Source: Crocodylus rhombifer (lineage: Eukaryota; Chordata; Crocodylia; Crocodylidae). Taken from it: a DNA stretch of 64,000 nt. Of the stretch, positions 34,489 to 45,467 are shown one piece after another (position 1 is the first letter of the stretch; each line of letters begins with the position of its first letter). A program made the translations under genes and the position numbers. The notes beneath the pieces were generated by a model. That model was not told where the DNA came from and did not search any database. It saw only the letters and a program-made list of their open reading frames with translations. The DNA lies in NCBI GenBank assembly GCA_038503035.1, contig JAVSML010024254.1, positions 152,697 to 216,696 on the forward strand, read 5' to 3'.

Positions 34489-36474
34489 TCACTAAGAGCA
34501 TCCGGGAATGTCTCCTTGCTAAAAGGGAGGCATATACCCAATGGAGAGATGGGGTCATCACCAAGAAGGACTATGTTACAGTCGCCCGAGGATGTAGGGG
34601 GGCAGTCAGGAGGGCCAAGGCAGAGATGGAGATAGGACTAGCTTCCCGGATTAAGGACAATAAGAAGTCCTTCTTCAAATACATAGGGGGTAAAAAGAGG
34701 GTCCCGGGTAATGTGGGGCCCCTGCAGGACACGATGGGCAACTTAGTCATCACGCCAGATGATAAAGCTAACATATTTAATGATTTCTTTGCCTCTGTCT
34801 TCCTAAGTAGGGACCAGTTCAGCCACCTCCCTGCTGGGCCCCCCTCGGGCCCCGGGAGAGACACGCCTGGGCCAGGGGTTAGCGAGGAGTTAGTTAGGGT
34901 ACTTCTGGAGAGGCTGGACGTGTTCAAGTCCGCTGGTCCGGACGATCTTCACCCTAGGGTTCTACAGGAACTGGCCGAGGTTATTGCGGGACCCCTGGCG
35001 CAGCTCTATGAGCACTCGTGGTGCTCTGGCGAGGTGCCGGAGGACTGGAAGAGGGCCAATGTGGTCCCTATCTTCAAAAAGGGAAAAAAAGAGGACCCGG
35101 GAAATTACAGGCCAGTTAGTCTTACCTCAATCCCGGGTAAGCTCTTTGAAAAAATTATCCTGGCACACATCCAGGAGGGCCTTGCGGGGGAGTGCATGCT
35201 CAGGGGCAACCAACATGGGTTCATCAGTGGCAGGTCTTGTCAGACCAACCTGGTGGCCTTTTACGATCAGGTCACCAAATCATTAGACGCAGGGGTTGCT
35301 GTGGATGTAGTCTTTCTGGACTTCCGGAAGGCTTTCGACACTGTCTCTCACCCTGTCCTCATCAAAAAGCTGGGAGACTGTGGTGTCGATGCCCACACGG
35401 TCAAATGGGTCGCCAACTGGTTGGAAGGCCGCACCCAGAGGGTGGTGGTGGATGGGTTCTTCTCGACCTGGAGGGACGTGGGCAGTGGGGTTCCGCAGGG
35501 CTCGGTCCTCGGGCCCGCACTGTTCAACATCTTCATCAGCGACTTGGATGACGGGGTAGAAAGCACCCTGTTCAAGTTTGCTGATGACACTAAGATGTGG
35601 GGGGATGTGGGTGCACTAGAAGGGTGCAATAGGCTACAAGCTGACCTTGACAGGTTGCAACGGTGGGCGGATGAGAATAGGATGGGGTTTAACACTGATA
35701 AGTGCAAGGTGTTGCACATGGGGAGGAAGAACCGGCACCACACTTACAGGTTGGGGAACTCCCCTCTTGCCAGCACGGAGACGGAAAAGGATCTTGGAGT
35801 CGTCATTGACTCCACGATGAACATGGGCCGGCAGTGTGGGGAGGCAGTCAAGAAGGCCAACCGTACCCTGTCATGCATCCACAGATGCATCTCGAGCAGG
35901 TCCAGGGAGGTGATCCTCCCCCTCTATGCGGCACTGGTCAGGCCGCAGCTGGAGTACTGCGTCCAGTTCTGGGCGCCACACTTCAAGAGGGACGTGGACG
36001 ATATGGAAAGAGTCCAGAGGAGGGCCACTCGTATGATCAGGGGTCAGCAGGGCAGGCCTTATGAGGAGAGGCTACGGGACCTGAACCTGTTTAGCCTCCA
36101 CAAGAGAAGGTTAAGGGGGGACCTTGTGGCCTGCTACAAACTGGTCAGGGGGGATCAGCAGGTATTGGGGGAGTCCCTGTTCCCCCGTGCGCTGCCAGGA
36201 GTGACCAGGAATAACGGTCACAAGCTGGCGGAGGGTAAGTTTAGATTAGATATTAGGAGGCGCTACTTCACAGTCAGGGCGGCTAGGGCCTGGAACCAGC
36301 TTCCAGGGGAAGTGGTGCAGGCTCCTAGCCTGGGGATTTTTAAAAGGAAGTTAGATGAGCACCTTGCCGGGGTCATCTGACCCCGGTGCTCTTTCCTGCC
36401 AAGGCAGGGGGTCGGACTAGATGATCTACCTAGGTCCCTTCCGACTCTAGCTACTATGAAACTATGAAACTATG
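34455..36474 (+). mobile_element. Young 5'-truncated CR1 LINE
   Basis: A continuous CR1 from the PPWLTKSIRE segment just after the endonuclease to the 3' terminus. The tail consists of an eight-base unit repeated two and a half times (actatgaa, actatgaa, actatg at 36453-36474), as in CR1 3' ends, with no poly(A). The 5' boundary is uncertain by a few tens of bases. The uninterrupted frame and the close match to the fragment at 1-460 indicate a recent insertion. It lacks ORF1 and the endonuclease, so it cannot move by itself. Confidence 0.92.
34626..36380 (+). CDS. CR1 ORF2 C-terminal part: reverse transcriptase, 584 codons open
   Basis: Encodes the polymerase half of a CR1 non-LTR retrotransposon protein, which in full-length elements copies its RNA at a nicked target. 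Residues 98-118 hold the pre-RT motif (DVFKSAGPDDLHPRVLQELA). Residues 141-180 cover the RT start with VPIFKKG and NYRPVSLTSIPGK. Residues 195-206 are NQHGFISGRSCQ. Residue 232 is the first catalytic aspartate, in FLDFRKAFD. VPQGSVLGP lies at 289-297. FADD at 318-321 gives the two paired aspartates. Later come [20 protein letters not shown] and RLRGDLV, then the C-terminal FTVRAARAWNQLPGEVV and FKRKLDEHLAGVI. Full CR1 ORF2 is about 950-1,000 residues. The open frame continues upstream without a stop past 34430, so the ATG at 34626 is only the first methionine of the track and not a real start. All catalytic residues are present. Probably untranslated. Confidence 0.9.
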   Translation: MEIGLASRIKDNKKSFFKYIGGKKRVPGNVGPLQDTMGNLVITPDDKANIFNDFFASVFLSRDQFSHLPAGPPSGPGRDTPGPGVSEELVRVLLERLDVFKSAGPDDLHPRVLQELAEVIAGPLAQLYEHSWCSGEVPEDWKRANVVPIFKKGKKEDPGNYRPVSLTSIPGKLFEKIILAHIQEGLAGECMLRGNQHGFISGRSCQTNLVAFYDQVTKSLDAGVAVDVVFLDFRKAFDTVSHPVLIKKLGDCGVDAHTVKWVANWLEGRTQRVVVDGFFSTWRDVGSGVPQGSVLGPALFNIFISDLDDGVESTLFKFADDTKMWGDVGALEGCNRLQADLDRLQRWADENRMGFNTDKCKVLHMGRKNRHHTYRLGNSPLASTETEKDLGVVIDSTMNMGRQCGEAVKKANRTLSCIHRCISSRSREVILPLYAALVRPQLEYCVQFWAPHFKRDVDDMERVQRRATRMIRGQQGRPYEERLRDLNLFSLHKRRLRGDLVACYKLVRGDQQVLGESLFPRALPGVTRNNGHKLAEGKFRLDIRRRYFTVRAARAWNQLPGEVVQAPSLGIFKRKLDEHLAGVI

Positions 36475-36499
36475 TATTTGTCCTCCTCAGGCCCTGGTG

Positions 36500-36570
36500 A
36501 GGTAGAGATTATTCCCCCCCATTTTACAGATAGGGAACTGTGGCACAGAGAGAGTAAGAACCAGATTTTT
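36500..36570 (+). repeat. Possible MIR/LINE conserved core
   Basis: ttattccccccattttacag, then atagggaactgtggcacagag and agagtaag closely resemble the core of MIR-type SINEs and old LINE 3' ends. Only about 70 bp is recognisable. Confidence 0.5.
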
Positions 36571-36929
36571 AAAAGTATTTAGATGACTGAAGATGCAGTC
36601 AGTCATGTACTGGGATTTTCAAAACCTTCTTCATTTCACTAGAAGTTCTCTAGAGGGTGCTTCTGAAAAATCTTACAAGGTACTCATCTACATCCTTAGA
36701 TACTTCAACATCTTTAAAAAGTCTTCCCCTAGTAAACTGCCCAATGTTATACAATAAGCCTGTGATAGCACAGGGAAGTAAATAGCCTACTATAACACAG
36801 CCTAGCACCAAAACCACTGGGATATCTTTCATCTCTTGCATACCAAAACCAATTAAATAGTTGTGGGCTTCCATCAGGTTAGGTACTGGTGACTAGTAGC
36901 CTTGTAGAAGCCCTGTCTTGCCCTAAGAT

Positions 36930-38650
36930 CGGGTGAGAGTTCTCCATTACCCAACTTTCCATTTTCCTTCTTAGAATAGGTGGCATGTCCTTTTCTATGT
37001 CCTGTTGTATCTTCAGGAGAAGTCCGTGTTGGTATTTTCTCTCCCAGGATGATGATCTGTAGAAAAAGGTATGCTTATAGGCCAAATGCCTTCCCCATCA
37101 GCAGTGTTCCCTCTAAGCTGGTCAGCATGCATGGCTACACAGGTGCACTCATGCCATGCTGCCATGCATGCCACACAGCTTAGAGAGGACACTGCTTATC
37201 AGTCTCATATTGTGCATCTTTGACTGTAACCAACATAAAGTGTAATCTATTACCAGGGTGAACTTGTGGCCTAATAAGTAGAATCAGAATACTTCTTCTG
37301 CCCATTTGATGGCCAGACATTTTTTCTCAATGGTAAAATATGCTCTGTCCGGCAGGTGTAGCTTCTGACTTGCTTAAGCAATGGGAAACTCCATCCCTTC
37401 TCTCCTCTGGAATAGGTCTGCTCCTGCTGCTACATTTGTGGCATCACTCTGTACAACAACCAGCTGATCAAAGTCCAGGATATACAATACTGAGTATCTG
37501 CATAAGGCTTCTTGGGCCTTTCAGAAGGTTTGTTTCACTTTCTGGAACCCCTGCATTTTCTGGGGCACACTGGTCTGTGTCAGCTCAGACAGGGGTGCAG
37601 TTGTTTCTGAGAAGTAGAATATAAATTTCTGATAAGAAATCACTAACCCCAGGAAGTTGCAATCCTGTTTTTTTGTTGAGGGCTGTGGGTAAGTTTACAA
37701 GGCCTCTTTACTCTATCCTTTAGTGGACATATCTGCCCCCTGCCCACTTGGCATCCCACATACTGGATTTCCTCCATACCCAGGATGCACTTGCTTGGAC
37801 TTGCCATCAGTCTGACTCTTCTGAGCTCATGCAACATGGCCCTGAGTGCCTGGAGATAATATTCCCACTGGGTCAAAAAGATAATCACATTGTCTATATA
37901 GATCACAGCATATACCTGGTGTGGGGCTAGTAACTTATTCATAAGTCTCTGAAAGGAAGACTGCTCCATGGAGCCCCAAAGGCATCCTTTTAAACTCATA
38001 TAATCTCCATAGTGCTCCAAATGCTGTGTTTTCATGATCCTCCTTGGCCAGTAGAATTTGCCAATAACCGTTTGTCGTGTCCAAAGTGGATAAATAGCTG
38101 GCTTGCCCAATCTTCTCCAGCATCTTGTCAATGCATGGCATGGGGAATGCATTGAACTTGGTGATGAAATTAACACTGCAGAGATCAAGGCATAATTGGA
38201 TGTTGCCATCTGATTTCAGCACCCCTACAGCTCCCTCCACTGATTTCTGGATTTGGTTATTTTGAAGCATTACTAACACTTGCTCCCCAAACTCAAATTT
38301 CCATTCATGGTCTTTATGGTAGTAATTCATCTTTTGATGTTCTCGGGGATTCTGCAAGTTGTCAAGGGCTGTCTTCTGTGCCACTTCTAGTCTTTTTCTC
38401 AGCTGTATTACATACTTGACAGGGTTTTTGGCTGGAGTTACTTGGTTCTCCTACCCCTCCTTCACCAACTCCAGTAACTCAAAAAGTGAAAATCCAAGGG
38501 ATCCTGAGGTACCCCATGAACCACAAACAATAAGAGGATCAACTAACTGGCTTCATTTTCATGGCTCATGCACTATGAATTTCTTTAACATACCTTTTAA
38601 GGTACAGTTGAATCACTTGACCAATCCATCTGTCTGTAGATGGTAAATGG
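36930..38650 (-). pseudogene. Gypsy LTR-retrotransposon pol relic, permuted order
   Basis: Read on the minus strand. 38650-38290 is the integrase C-terminal part (HLQTDGLVK, then GFSLFELLELVKEG, then VKYVIQLRKRLEVAQ and a FEFGEQVLVML block). It runs directly into reverse transcriptase at 38290-37690: DGNIQLCLDLCSVN, FPMPCIDKMLEKIG, STLDTTNGYWQILLA, LYEFKRMPLGLHGA, FQRLMNKL, and VIYIDNVIIF, where the YxDD box has become YIDN. RNase H follows at about 37640-37210 (a QKFI..FSE stretch, VVVQSDATN, and KCLAIKWAE in a shifted frame), then a HHPGRENTNTDF block near 37030 that in intact Gypsy pol links RNase H to integrase. Normal order is RT, RNase H, integrase; here the integrase tail precedes RT. 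Several frameshifts and stops are present. No LTRs were identified. Confidence 0.85.
37102..37194. mobile_element. hAT MITE, 93 bp, nested in the Gypsy relic
   Basis: Inverted ends cagtgttccctctaagctg and cagcttagagaggacactg (two mismatches). The flanks cccatcag (37094-37101) and cttatcag (37195-37202) match at 6 of 8 positions, a degraded target duplication. Gypsy pol sequence resumes on both sides. Confidence 0.85.
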
Positions 38651-39159
38651 GTATTCATAAATGCTTATTAAAAATATTAAACCAGAGGAACTTGTGGCTA
38701 GTGACAATATTTTAAAAACTAGTGATTTTTTAAATTATTCTAACTTTTTGACCTTCCAAATAGAATGACTTAAAACAGTCACAAACTAAAACTAGGAGTG
38801 GTGGTGGTATATAACCTCGATAGTCTAAAGTTGTGAAGGAAGCAAAAATGTGGGAGGTGAGAATATCTTTTACTGGACCAATCCGAATATTTGGAAGAGA
38901 TAGCCAAACTTTTAAATCTAGGAGAGAAATTTACACTCCAAGATAACTACAAGTCAGAAAAATATTTTAATTGGCATTTGATGTCCGTTCAGAAATTCAC
39001 AATTTTACTAGACACCAAAAACCCATAGATCTAACAAAAACCATGGTGTTATGACTCATTATAACTTACCTCCTCCACTATCTTTTTTTGGATAACTGTC
39101 CATTTTTCCTTTCAAGTACTGAAATTTATTAGCTTAAACTAATACAATTGTTGTAATAT

Positions 39160-39164
39160 GTACT
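39160..39164. repeat. Target-site duplication (gtact), left
   Basis: Identical to 40246-40250, flanking the 1,081-bp LTR. Confidence 0.85.
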
Positions 39165-40245
39165 TGTCCTGGGAAACACCATAACAAGGGATACTCACTG
39201 GCAGCCCAGAGTGCAGCGCATGAGGGGCGGAAGGAAGAGCCCACATGGCTTGTCAGCCGCCTGTTTATCTAACTGTGGTCAGCTGGCAAGAATAAAATGG
39301 TGGCACACACTGCAGAGACGACAGAGGGTCAGGGAGGAAAACTGTTGCCGATGCCAGCAGCAGAGGAGCCGCTCCCCACAGGACCCAGGGGTTGGAGACA
39401 GCTGGGGCAAGCACAGGCAGAACATGGCGGAGCACCTCGATGTCAACTCGCACGGGACGGTGAGGAAACATCCAGAATGCCGTCTGGGGACATCGCCAGA
39501 GCGACCCGGGGAGACAGAACAGACCGGAGGTGGGAGTGCGGGGATGATGGAGCACTGAGAAAGTCCTGCCAGGGAGAAAAGGACCCCAGGAGAGCCCCAG
39601 AGGGGTTGCGGTCAGGGTAGATATCGCTACTGGACCCGGATGGGTCATTGAGCAGGCGAGAGAGCAGATGCTGAGGCAACAAGGAGGGAGAAGGCAACCT
39701 ATTCCCCTTAGAGACCTGGGAAGGGTAGAAGGGGAAGCCGGAGGGGCAGGTTGCCCAGTGATTTTGTTGAGGCATTTTTTTGGTTGTTTTCCCAGGCTAT
39801 AGGTATACAGAAGTGGAGTGGGTCCCCGAGTAGTGAGGCCAAGAAGGAGTCTCAGAGGTTTTTGGTCCTGTCACTAGGGTATTCCCTCGAGGGAAGGGTG
39901 ATGGCTAGGCGGGCCTAAGGATGTCAGCATGAGGCTCCAGTCATGGGTGCCCCCCCCAGAAGGAGGAGGCTGTTAGACGGACACTGCTTCACAGGAGGCA
40001 TGAGGCCAGGGTGTAAGGATGGTGGAGCCCCATGAGTAATTGCCGGGTGAGCCATGGGCCAACGAGCGCACCCGAAGAACAACCCCACACACTGAGGTCC
40101 AACAAGTCATGGCAGGAGAGCATGGGGTTGAAGACTCAGGTGGAAAACATCAGCTTAGGTGAGAACATGAACCCGTAAGGCATTTGACATCAACCACACA
40201 AACGAAAGTCGCCTGGGAGCAACTGTTCAAGGCCCAGCGGCTACA
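39165..40245. mobile_element. Solo LTR, 1,081 bp, family L1070 copy B
   Basis: Starts TGTCCTGGGAAACACCAT and ends CCCAGCGGCTACA, flanked by an exact gtact duplication. It aligns over its whole length with 5613-6677: gaggggcggaaggaagagcc near the left, gattttgttgaggcattttt in the second half, and gagcaactgttcaaggcc near the right. The plus-strand frame at 39297-39620 parallels the frame in copy A (RRWECGDDGALRKS, then the GEKDPRRAPEGLRSG block). Small indels account for the 16-bp length difference. It lies inside an older inverted-repeat transposon. Confidence 0.87.
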
Positions 40246-40250
40246 GTACT
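40246..40250. repeat. Target-site duplication (gtact), right
   Basis: Partner of 39160-39164. Confidence 0.85.
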
Positions 40251-40370
40251 GATCTTGGACTGTACCTGTTTCTTTCCCAGACTTGATGAAGGGCTTGATA
40301 CCCGAAAGCTTGCCTGACATTTCTCTGAACTATACAAGTTGTTCCAATAAAAGACATTACCTCACCTCTC

Positions 40371-40828
40371 AAATCTTGCTTCTCTCACAAACTAAACCAG
40401 TCACTTTTGTCAGTGGTGGGAAGGAAATATCTTACTGCTCTTCCAAGTCAGTGGAATAAATACCCACTTGAATTAGACTTTTCAGTGCAACTTTAATGGT
40501 GAGTTTATAACAAGCTAAATATTATTTTGAATGAATTTACTATAGGAATGCTGTAGGGAGAAGGTGGGTATTACATTTTGATCTGAGCACAGGCATCTTT
40601 TTGCAAGGAGTTTCATAACAGTGTTGCTAGTACTAATACAGTGTCTCTGATAATGAGTAATCTCCTTCTTGGCTTCTTTGATGTGCCATTCTCATAATGC
40701 GCAGCTGGCTCAGTGGGTTAAGATGATGAGGTGGTAGTCAAAACTAAAGCTATTACTAGTTTTGTATATTAGGGCTAGGCTAGGACATTGACTTGGACCT
40801 ATGTGGCAAACTACTGCATAGTGTAGGG
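40371..40828. other. No recognisable feature
   Basis: AT-rich sequence without family motifs. Confidence 0.5.
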
Positions 40829-40970
40829 CAGGGGTTTCAAATTCATGTGGCCTAGCAGGCTGGATGAGTAGTGTGTCACCAATCCACAAGCTGGATGAAT
40901 GGTGCAGCCCCACAGGTCAGATTGTGCCCATAATACACTCTCCACATCAAGCTGGATCCAGTGCAGGACC
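40829..40970. mobile_element. hAT-type left end, truncated
   Basis: caggggtttcaaattcatgt then ggcctagcaggctgga and gctggatgaatggtgcagcc fit the caggggt hAT group. No right end; CR1 sequence begins directly after it. Confidence 0.5.
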
Positions 40971-42215
40971 CAGCAAGAAGGAGAAGGAGATGGTGATTAG
41001 GAACAGACATCAGGGATTCACCAAAGGAAAGTCATACCTGACCAACCCAATTGCCTTCTATGATGAGATGATTGGTTCTGTGGATGCAGGAAGATCAGTG
41101 GATGTGGTATACCTTGATTTTAGCAAGGCTTTTGGTATGGCCTCCTACAACATTCCCACAAGCAAGCTAAAGAAGTATGGGTTGGATGAATGGACTGTAA
41201 CATGGATCAAAAACTGTCTGGATCATTGGGCTCAAATGGTAATAATCAGCTGGTATCAGGTGGAGCACCCCAGGGCTAGTTTTGTTCAATATCTTCATCA
41301 ATGACCTGGAAGTTGGGGTGGAATTCACCCTCAGAAAATTTGCACATGACACCAAGCTATGGGAAGTAATAGATACACTGAAGCATAGGGCTAGGACTCA
41401 GAGAGCCCTAGTGAAATTGGAGGGCAGGACCAAAACAAATTTCATAAGGTTCAGGATGATAAGGAGAAGTTTAAAGTCCTGCAATTGGGACTGATGAATC
41501 GCATGCACTGGTACAGGCTGGAATCAACTGGCTAGGCAGCAGCTGTGCAGAAAAGAACCTTTACAGTGGTTACAGTAGACAGTAAGCTGAATATGAGCCA
41601 ACACTGTGTCCTTGTTGTAAAGAAGGCTAATTGGGCTGCTTTAGTAGAAGTGTTGCCAGCAGATCAAGGAAGTGATTCTTCCCCCTCTATTCAGCCCTGG
41701 TGAGGCCACATCTGGAGTCCTGTGTCCAGTTTTGCCTCCACCCCCTCCTCACCCAAAAGAAAGGATGTAGACATTGGAGAGAGTCTAGCAGAGGGCAATG
41801 AAAATGCCTACGGGACTGGGGCATATGACTTCTAAAAAGCTGAAGGAACTGGGCATATTTAGTCCAGGAAAGAAAAGACTGAGAGGGGATTTAATAGTAT
41901 TCTTTAACTACCTGAAGAATGTTTCCAAAAAAGAAAGAGCTAGACTGTTTGCAGTGGTGGCAGATGACAAAACAAGGGGCAATGGTCTCAAGTTACAGCA
42001 AGAGAAGTTGAGGTTAGACATTAGAAAAAATTTCTCACTAGGAGGGTAGTAAAGCACTGGAACAGGCTACCAAGAGAAGCTGTGGAATCTCCATCCTTAG
42101 AGGTTTAGGTCCTGGGTAGAAAAAGCCTTGTCTGGGATAATATAGTTGGGTATGGTCCTGCTTTGAGCAGAGGGTTCAGCTAAATGACCTTCTGATGACC
42201 TCCTTCCTGAGCTAG
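40971..42215 (+). pseudogene. CR1 LINE, old copy, plus strand
   Basis: Reads NRHQGFTKGKSYLTN, then YLDFSKAFGMA, where the usual AFD has become AFG. It continues at 41282 with FNIFINDLEVGVE and LRKFAHDTKLWE, where FADD has become FAHD. Later blocks KRLRGDLIVFF and KLRLDIRKNFSLGG lie at 41798-42049. The strongly conserved VPQGS segment is lost in an indel near 41270. The 3' end near 42215 (gcagagggttcagctaaatg, then accttctgatgacctcctt) belongs to an older CR1 subfamily than the copy at 34.5 kb. Both substitutions hit catalytic motifs. Confidence 0.88.
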
Positions 42216-42840
42216 TTTTAAATTAGGTGACTCTGGTCCTGGAAGTTGTCTAGACATGGCAGCACAAAGTTCTTTGCAAGCCTGTTTCTTGGCAAGATAA
42301 TTTAGCCCTTGCTAGCTTGGTGATGCTGTGGTTAGACAGATTTTGGTATTCAAGATAGGTAGCTTAAATCTAACCCTGACATGTCTACACTATACTGTGG
42401 GGTGCCCTGTAGATATACCCACAGTTCCAAAAATATAAAGGATATGTTGTGCTGTTTAACATCCAACTTTGTGTACTGAAAAGGCTGCATCAGTTATGGT
42501 TTTATATGGTAGTCACATTCAGATGCCCATGCACAGTACAGTCTGTGCACTTCAGTGTACTTCCACCATATGTACACTATACATTTTGGAAACTCCAGCA
42601 CTTAGTATAGCAGGAGCCCCTAACCTCTGTTACTGAGTGTACCAGGCTGGCTAGCAAAGGCTTGCAGCAGACTGCACACTCCTGGCTGGAGGAGTCTGCA
42701 TGCAGGCTTTCAGAGACTACAGCAGGCAGTAAAGCTAATTACAGGCTTGCCTGGAGGACTGAGCCAGCTGTGAAAGATAAGGGACTGGCTAAAGGAAGTT
42801 AAAAGACTCCAAGAGAAAGAAGACTCAGTTAGAAGAGAGG
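42216..42840. other. Unassigned; possible flank of a larger repeat
   Basis: From 42640, accaggctggctagcaaagg and later ggcttgcctggaggactgag look repeat-like. Together with 43540-43690 they may be one element interrupted by the family D repeat, but no termini could be confirmed. Confidence 0.3.
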
Positions 42841-43390
42841 ATGCAGACAGAAGTGCAGCTCCCTGCTGTAACTGAGAATGCTTTGCAGAAAGTGTTCTGA
42901 GTTATAACAATCTCCAAGAAAAAACAGAAGTTGACTGTTGGTTCTAAGTGGGAGGGGAATCTAGCTGCTCCCTTCTCTCTCCCAGCCTGTCCCTGTTTCA
43001 GAATGGGATTGGGGGAAAGGGAAAAGGTGGAGCTCGTTCTAGGTGTTCCTCAGCCTGCACTGGAGGGTGGGGTGTGTGAATTTGAAACTCCCACTTCAGG
43101 ATGGCGGGGGAGGCTCCAATATATCTGTCCCATCCTCTAGCAGGGATTGAAAAACCCCCAAACCAAACTCCCTCTTCTCCCTTTCCCTGCTCCCATTCTG
43201 AAAACAGCTTGAGTTTGGCAGGCACCACAGATACAAGTTACAGAAGATGCTCTCTTTTAAAATATATTCATCAGATTTTCACCCAGTTGGCCATTTTTAA
43301 ACTGTCTGCAGCTGTGCACTTGTGTTTGGTCACAGCTATAAACTGCATTCTGTGGCTAGATCAGGCAAAAATTGTCACTTCCGTCTGTGC
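42841..43390. repeat. Dispersed repeat, family D, copy 2 (550 bp)
   Basis: Partner of 21490-22066 in the same orientation. Shared blocks: agaagtgcagctccctgctg, tctaggtgttcctcagcctg, ttctgaaaacagc, tacagaagatgctct and ctgcagctgtgcacttgtgt. No coding capacity was recognised. Confidence 0.7.
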
Positions 43391-45467
43391 CCAGAAAGAG
43401 GAGCTGAGAGAACTAGAAGTCAGTAAGATAAGAAAGCAGAAAGAGGAAGAAGGTTGCCTGACTAATGGCTGCAATACCAGCCCAAAGACTTGGTTTGGGG
43501 TTGAAGGGCACTGAGAGCATTCCCCTGGCTGCTCAAGGACCACTTCCCAGCTTTAGTACTGGCAGCAACAAGGTATGGCAGGTGATGTGGGAGAGATTGG
43601 GAGCATGCCAGAGAGGGAAGCAGGCTGGGGCAGGTTACCAGGGGGTGGAAGCCTGCCTGAGGGAACCCCAGGCCTGCTACATTAGCTAACCATGTTCTCA
43701 GCTTACAGTAAGAGCCAAGAAGAAAGAAGGAATGACACAATAATGAAATAAAAATTAAATATTATGGGGACAGAGAGGCATAGCTAACAAATTGAATGCC
43801 CAGGATGGGGTTGGGGGGAAGGGATGAGATGGGTTCCCCAGGAGTATGGGGAACACTACATTTCTTGCCCCACTTGCCCCACTTCCCAGATACTATACTT
43901 GATCTTAGTACATAAGAAGCCAAGAAGCTAAATTGTATTATGAGACAAAAATCCATATTATGCATGACTTTGCAGGCAAGCAGCTTAGTAAAGACAACAT
44001 AACATTAGAGATGCAATTGCAGAGTCACCGTATGAGTTGTAATTTTAATTTACAGCTGCAATGTCACACCCTGCATGAGTTTCATATGATTCAGTAACAT
44101 CCAGTTATTTCCATGAGCCATAAAATGAACCATTATCAATTGCCCAATGGTAAATATATTAGGATACTACAATCATTTCTTTCCTTAGGAATTTAATAAG
44201 GATTACAAATGTCATATTTAGATATATGGAGCAATCTTCCTGCTACTAACCATCCATAGCAAACCACATTTATTAATTTGGTTTTATATAATATTTGAAA
44301 ATGGAGAAGCTGGAAGCCTGTGCATAAAACATGTCTGAGGTTTCTTTTATGTATTTCTGTGAAGTGATCATACATGCATTTTTTTCATATTTGGAGTTAT
44401 TTCCATGAAAATATCTCCATATGTGGTAAAACACAACCAAAAGGGAGGTTTTGGATATGCTCTTGCTAATGAATTCCTTTCAAGTAAAATTTCTTTCACA
44501 AATCTTTCCACACAAAGGATATATTTTCCCCCTCACAAACTTCACTCTCATTTAAAGAACATTTTATATCCCGACTACAAAATACAAAAGACTCTCGTAA
44601 TTCCACAAGCCTTTCACTGATTAAGGTAAACAGTTTAATTGCATATCTAAATTGTTAGTGTGCTTCAGTAGACTGAGTGATAGTTTTCATATTCACAGAC
44701 TTTACATCCTGCCTGTCTTGGATCACATATATTAGCCTTACTTATTTATAAACAAATGAATACTAATTTGTGTACCAATTATCTTCTATACCATTAGCCA
44801 ATAAGTAAAGGACTGTTCAAGAAAAATCCGTGCATGTTCCTAAATGACATTTAAAATGTTCCTAAACCATAAAAGAACTCCTTCCTTAAAGAGAGATGTG
44901 CTGCTGGTTTTGAAACATTTTCCCCTAAGAACGATAGGTAAGATCATTCCATAAGTCATCTTCACAATGTAGTTTAAGAGTAAGAGTCAGTGTCTTCACT
45001 AATGCTTCAGTTTCATTTCACTTAAGTGGTGGCTTAATCAGTTAACTTTTACACACATGCCTATCTCAGGTTAAAGAGACTACATTTAATGCTTGCTCAC
45101 ATCTGTTGCTTAAAACCATTAAAGGCATTTGACTGGAGAAGAGAGTGATTAACACTGCCCATTAAAAAGCTAGGAATACTCCTTTAAAAACTAGGTATGC
45201 AAAAAAGTCAGCTACCTGGATTATTTTACCATGCAAATAGGCAAGATCAGATAGCTGGCTACAGCTTTTGTAAATACTGAATTAGCTTAAATAGTTTTCT
45301 GCATTGGAAGCACACAGATTAACTTGGCAATGTAGCTTGTCCCTGCACAGCTCAGAGAATTGGGAATAGTTCCTTAAACTTCTCAGTCTGATATCAAGAT
45401 CTATCTGAGCTTACTAGTGAAGTTACACCTTACATGTAGACTATTCTAAAGACACTCCACATTTCAT
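43391..45467. other. No recognisable feature
   Basis: GC-moderate to 43700, then AT-rich. No coding, RNA or terminal-repeat signal was recognised. Confidence 0.45.

Larger units (their letters stand above)
38852..40370. mobile_element. Inverted-repeat transposon split by an LTR
   Basis: Left end gggaggtgagaatatctttt then actggaccaa (38852-38881). Right end gttccaataaaagacattac then ctcacctctc (40341-40370) is its inverse. Removing the LTR and one target duplication leaves about 430 bp. Related pieces are at 9757-9850 and 62187-62327. Non-autonomous; no transposase. Confidence 0.7.

Noticed and set aside
36650..36874. Small minus-strand frame with hydrophobic stretches as a membrane protein
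   Set aside because: Only 74 codons, no family resemblance, and AT-rich single-copy context; chance is the simpler reading.
38852..40370. The Gypsy relic and the adjacent 1,081-bp LTR as one element
   Set aside because: The LTR has its own perfect 5-bp duplication and lies within a separate inverted-repeat transposon, so the Gypsy pol lies outside it.
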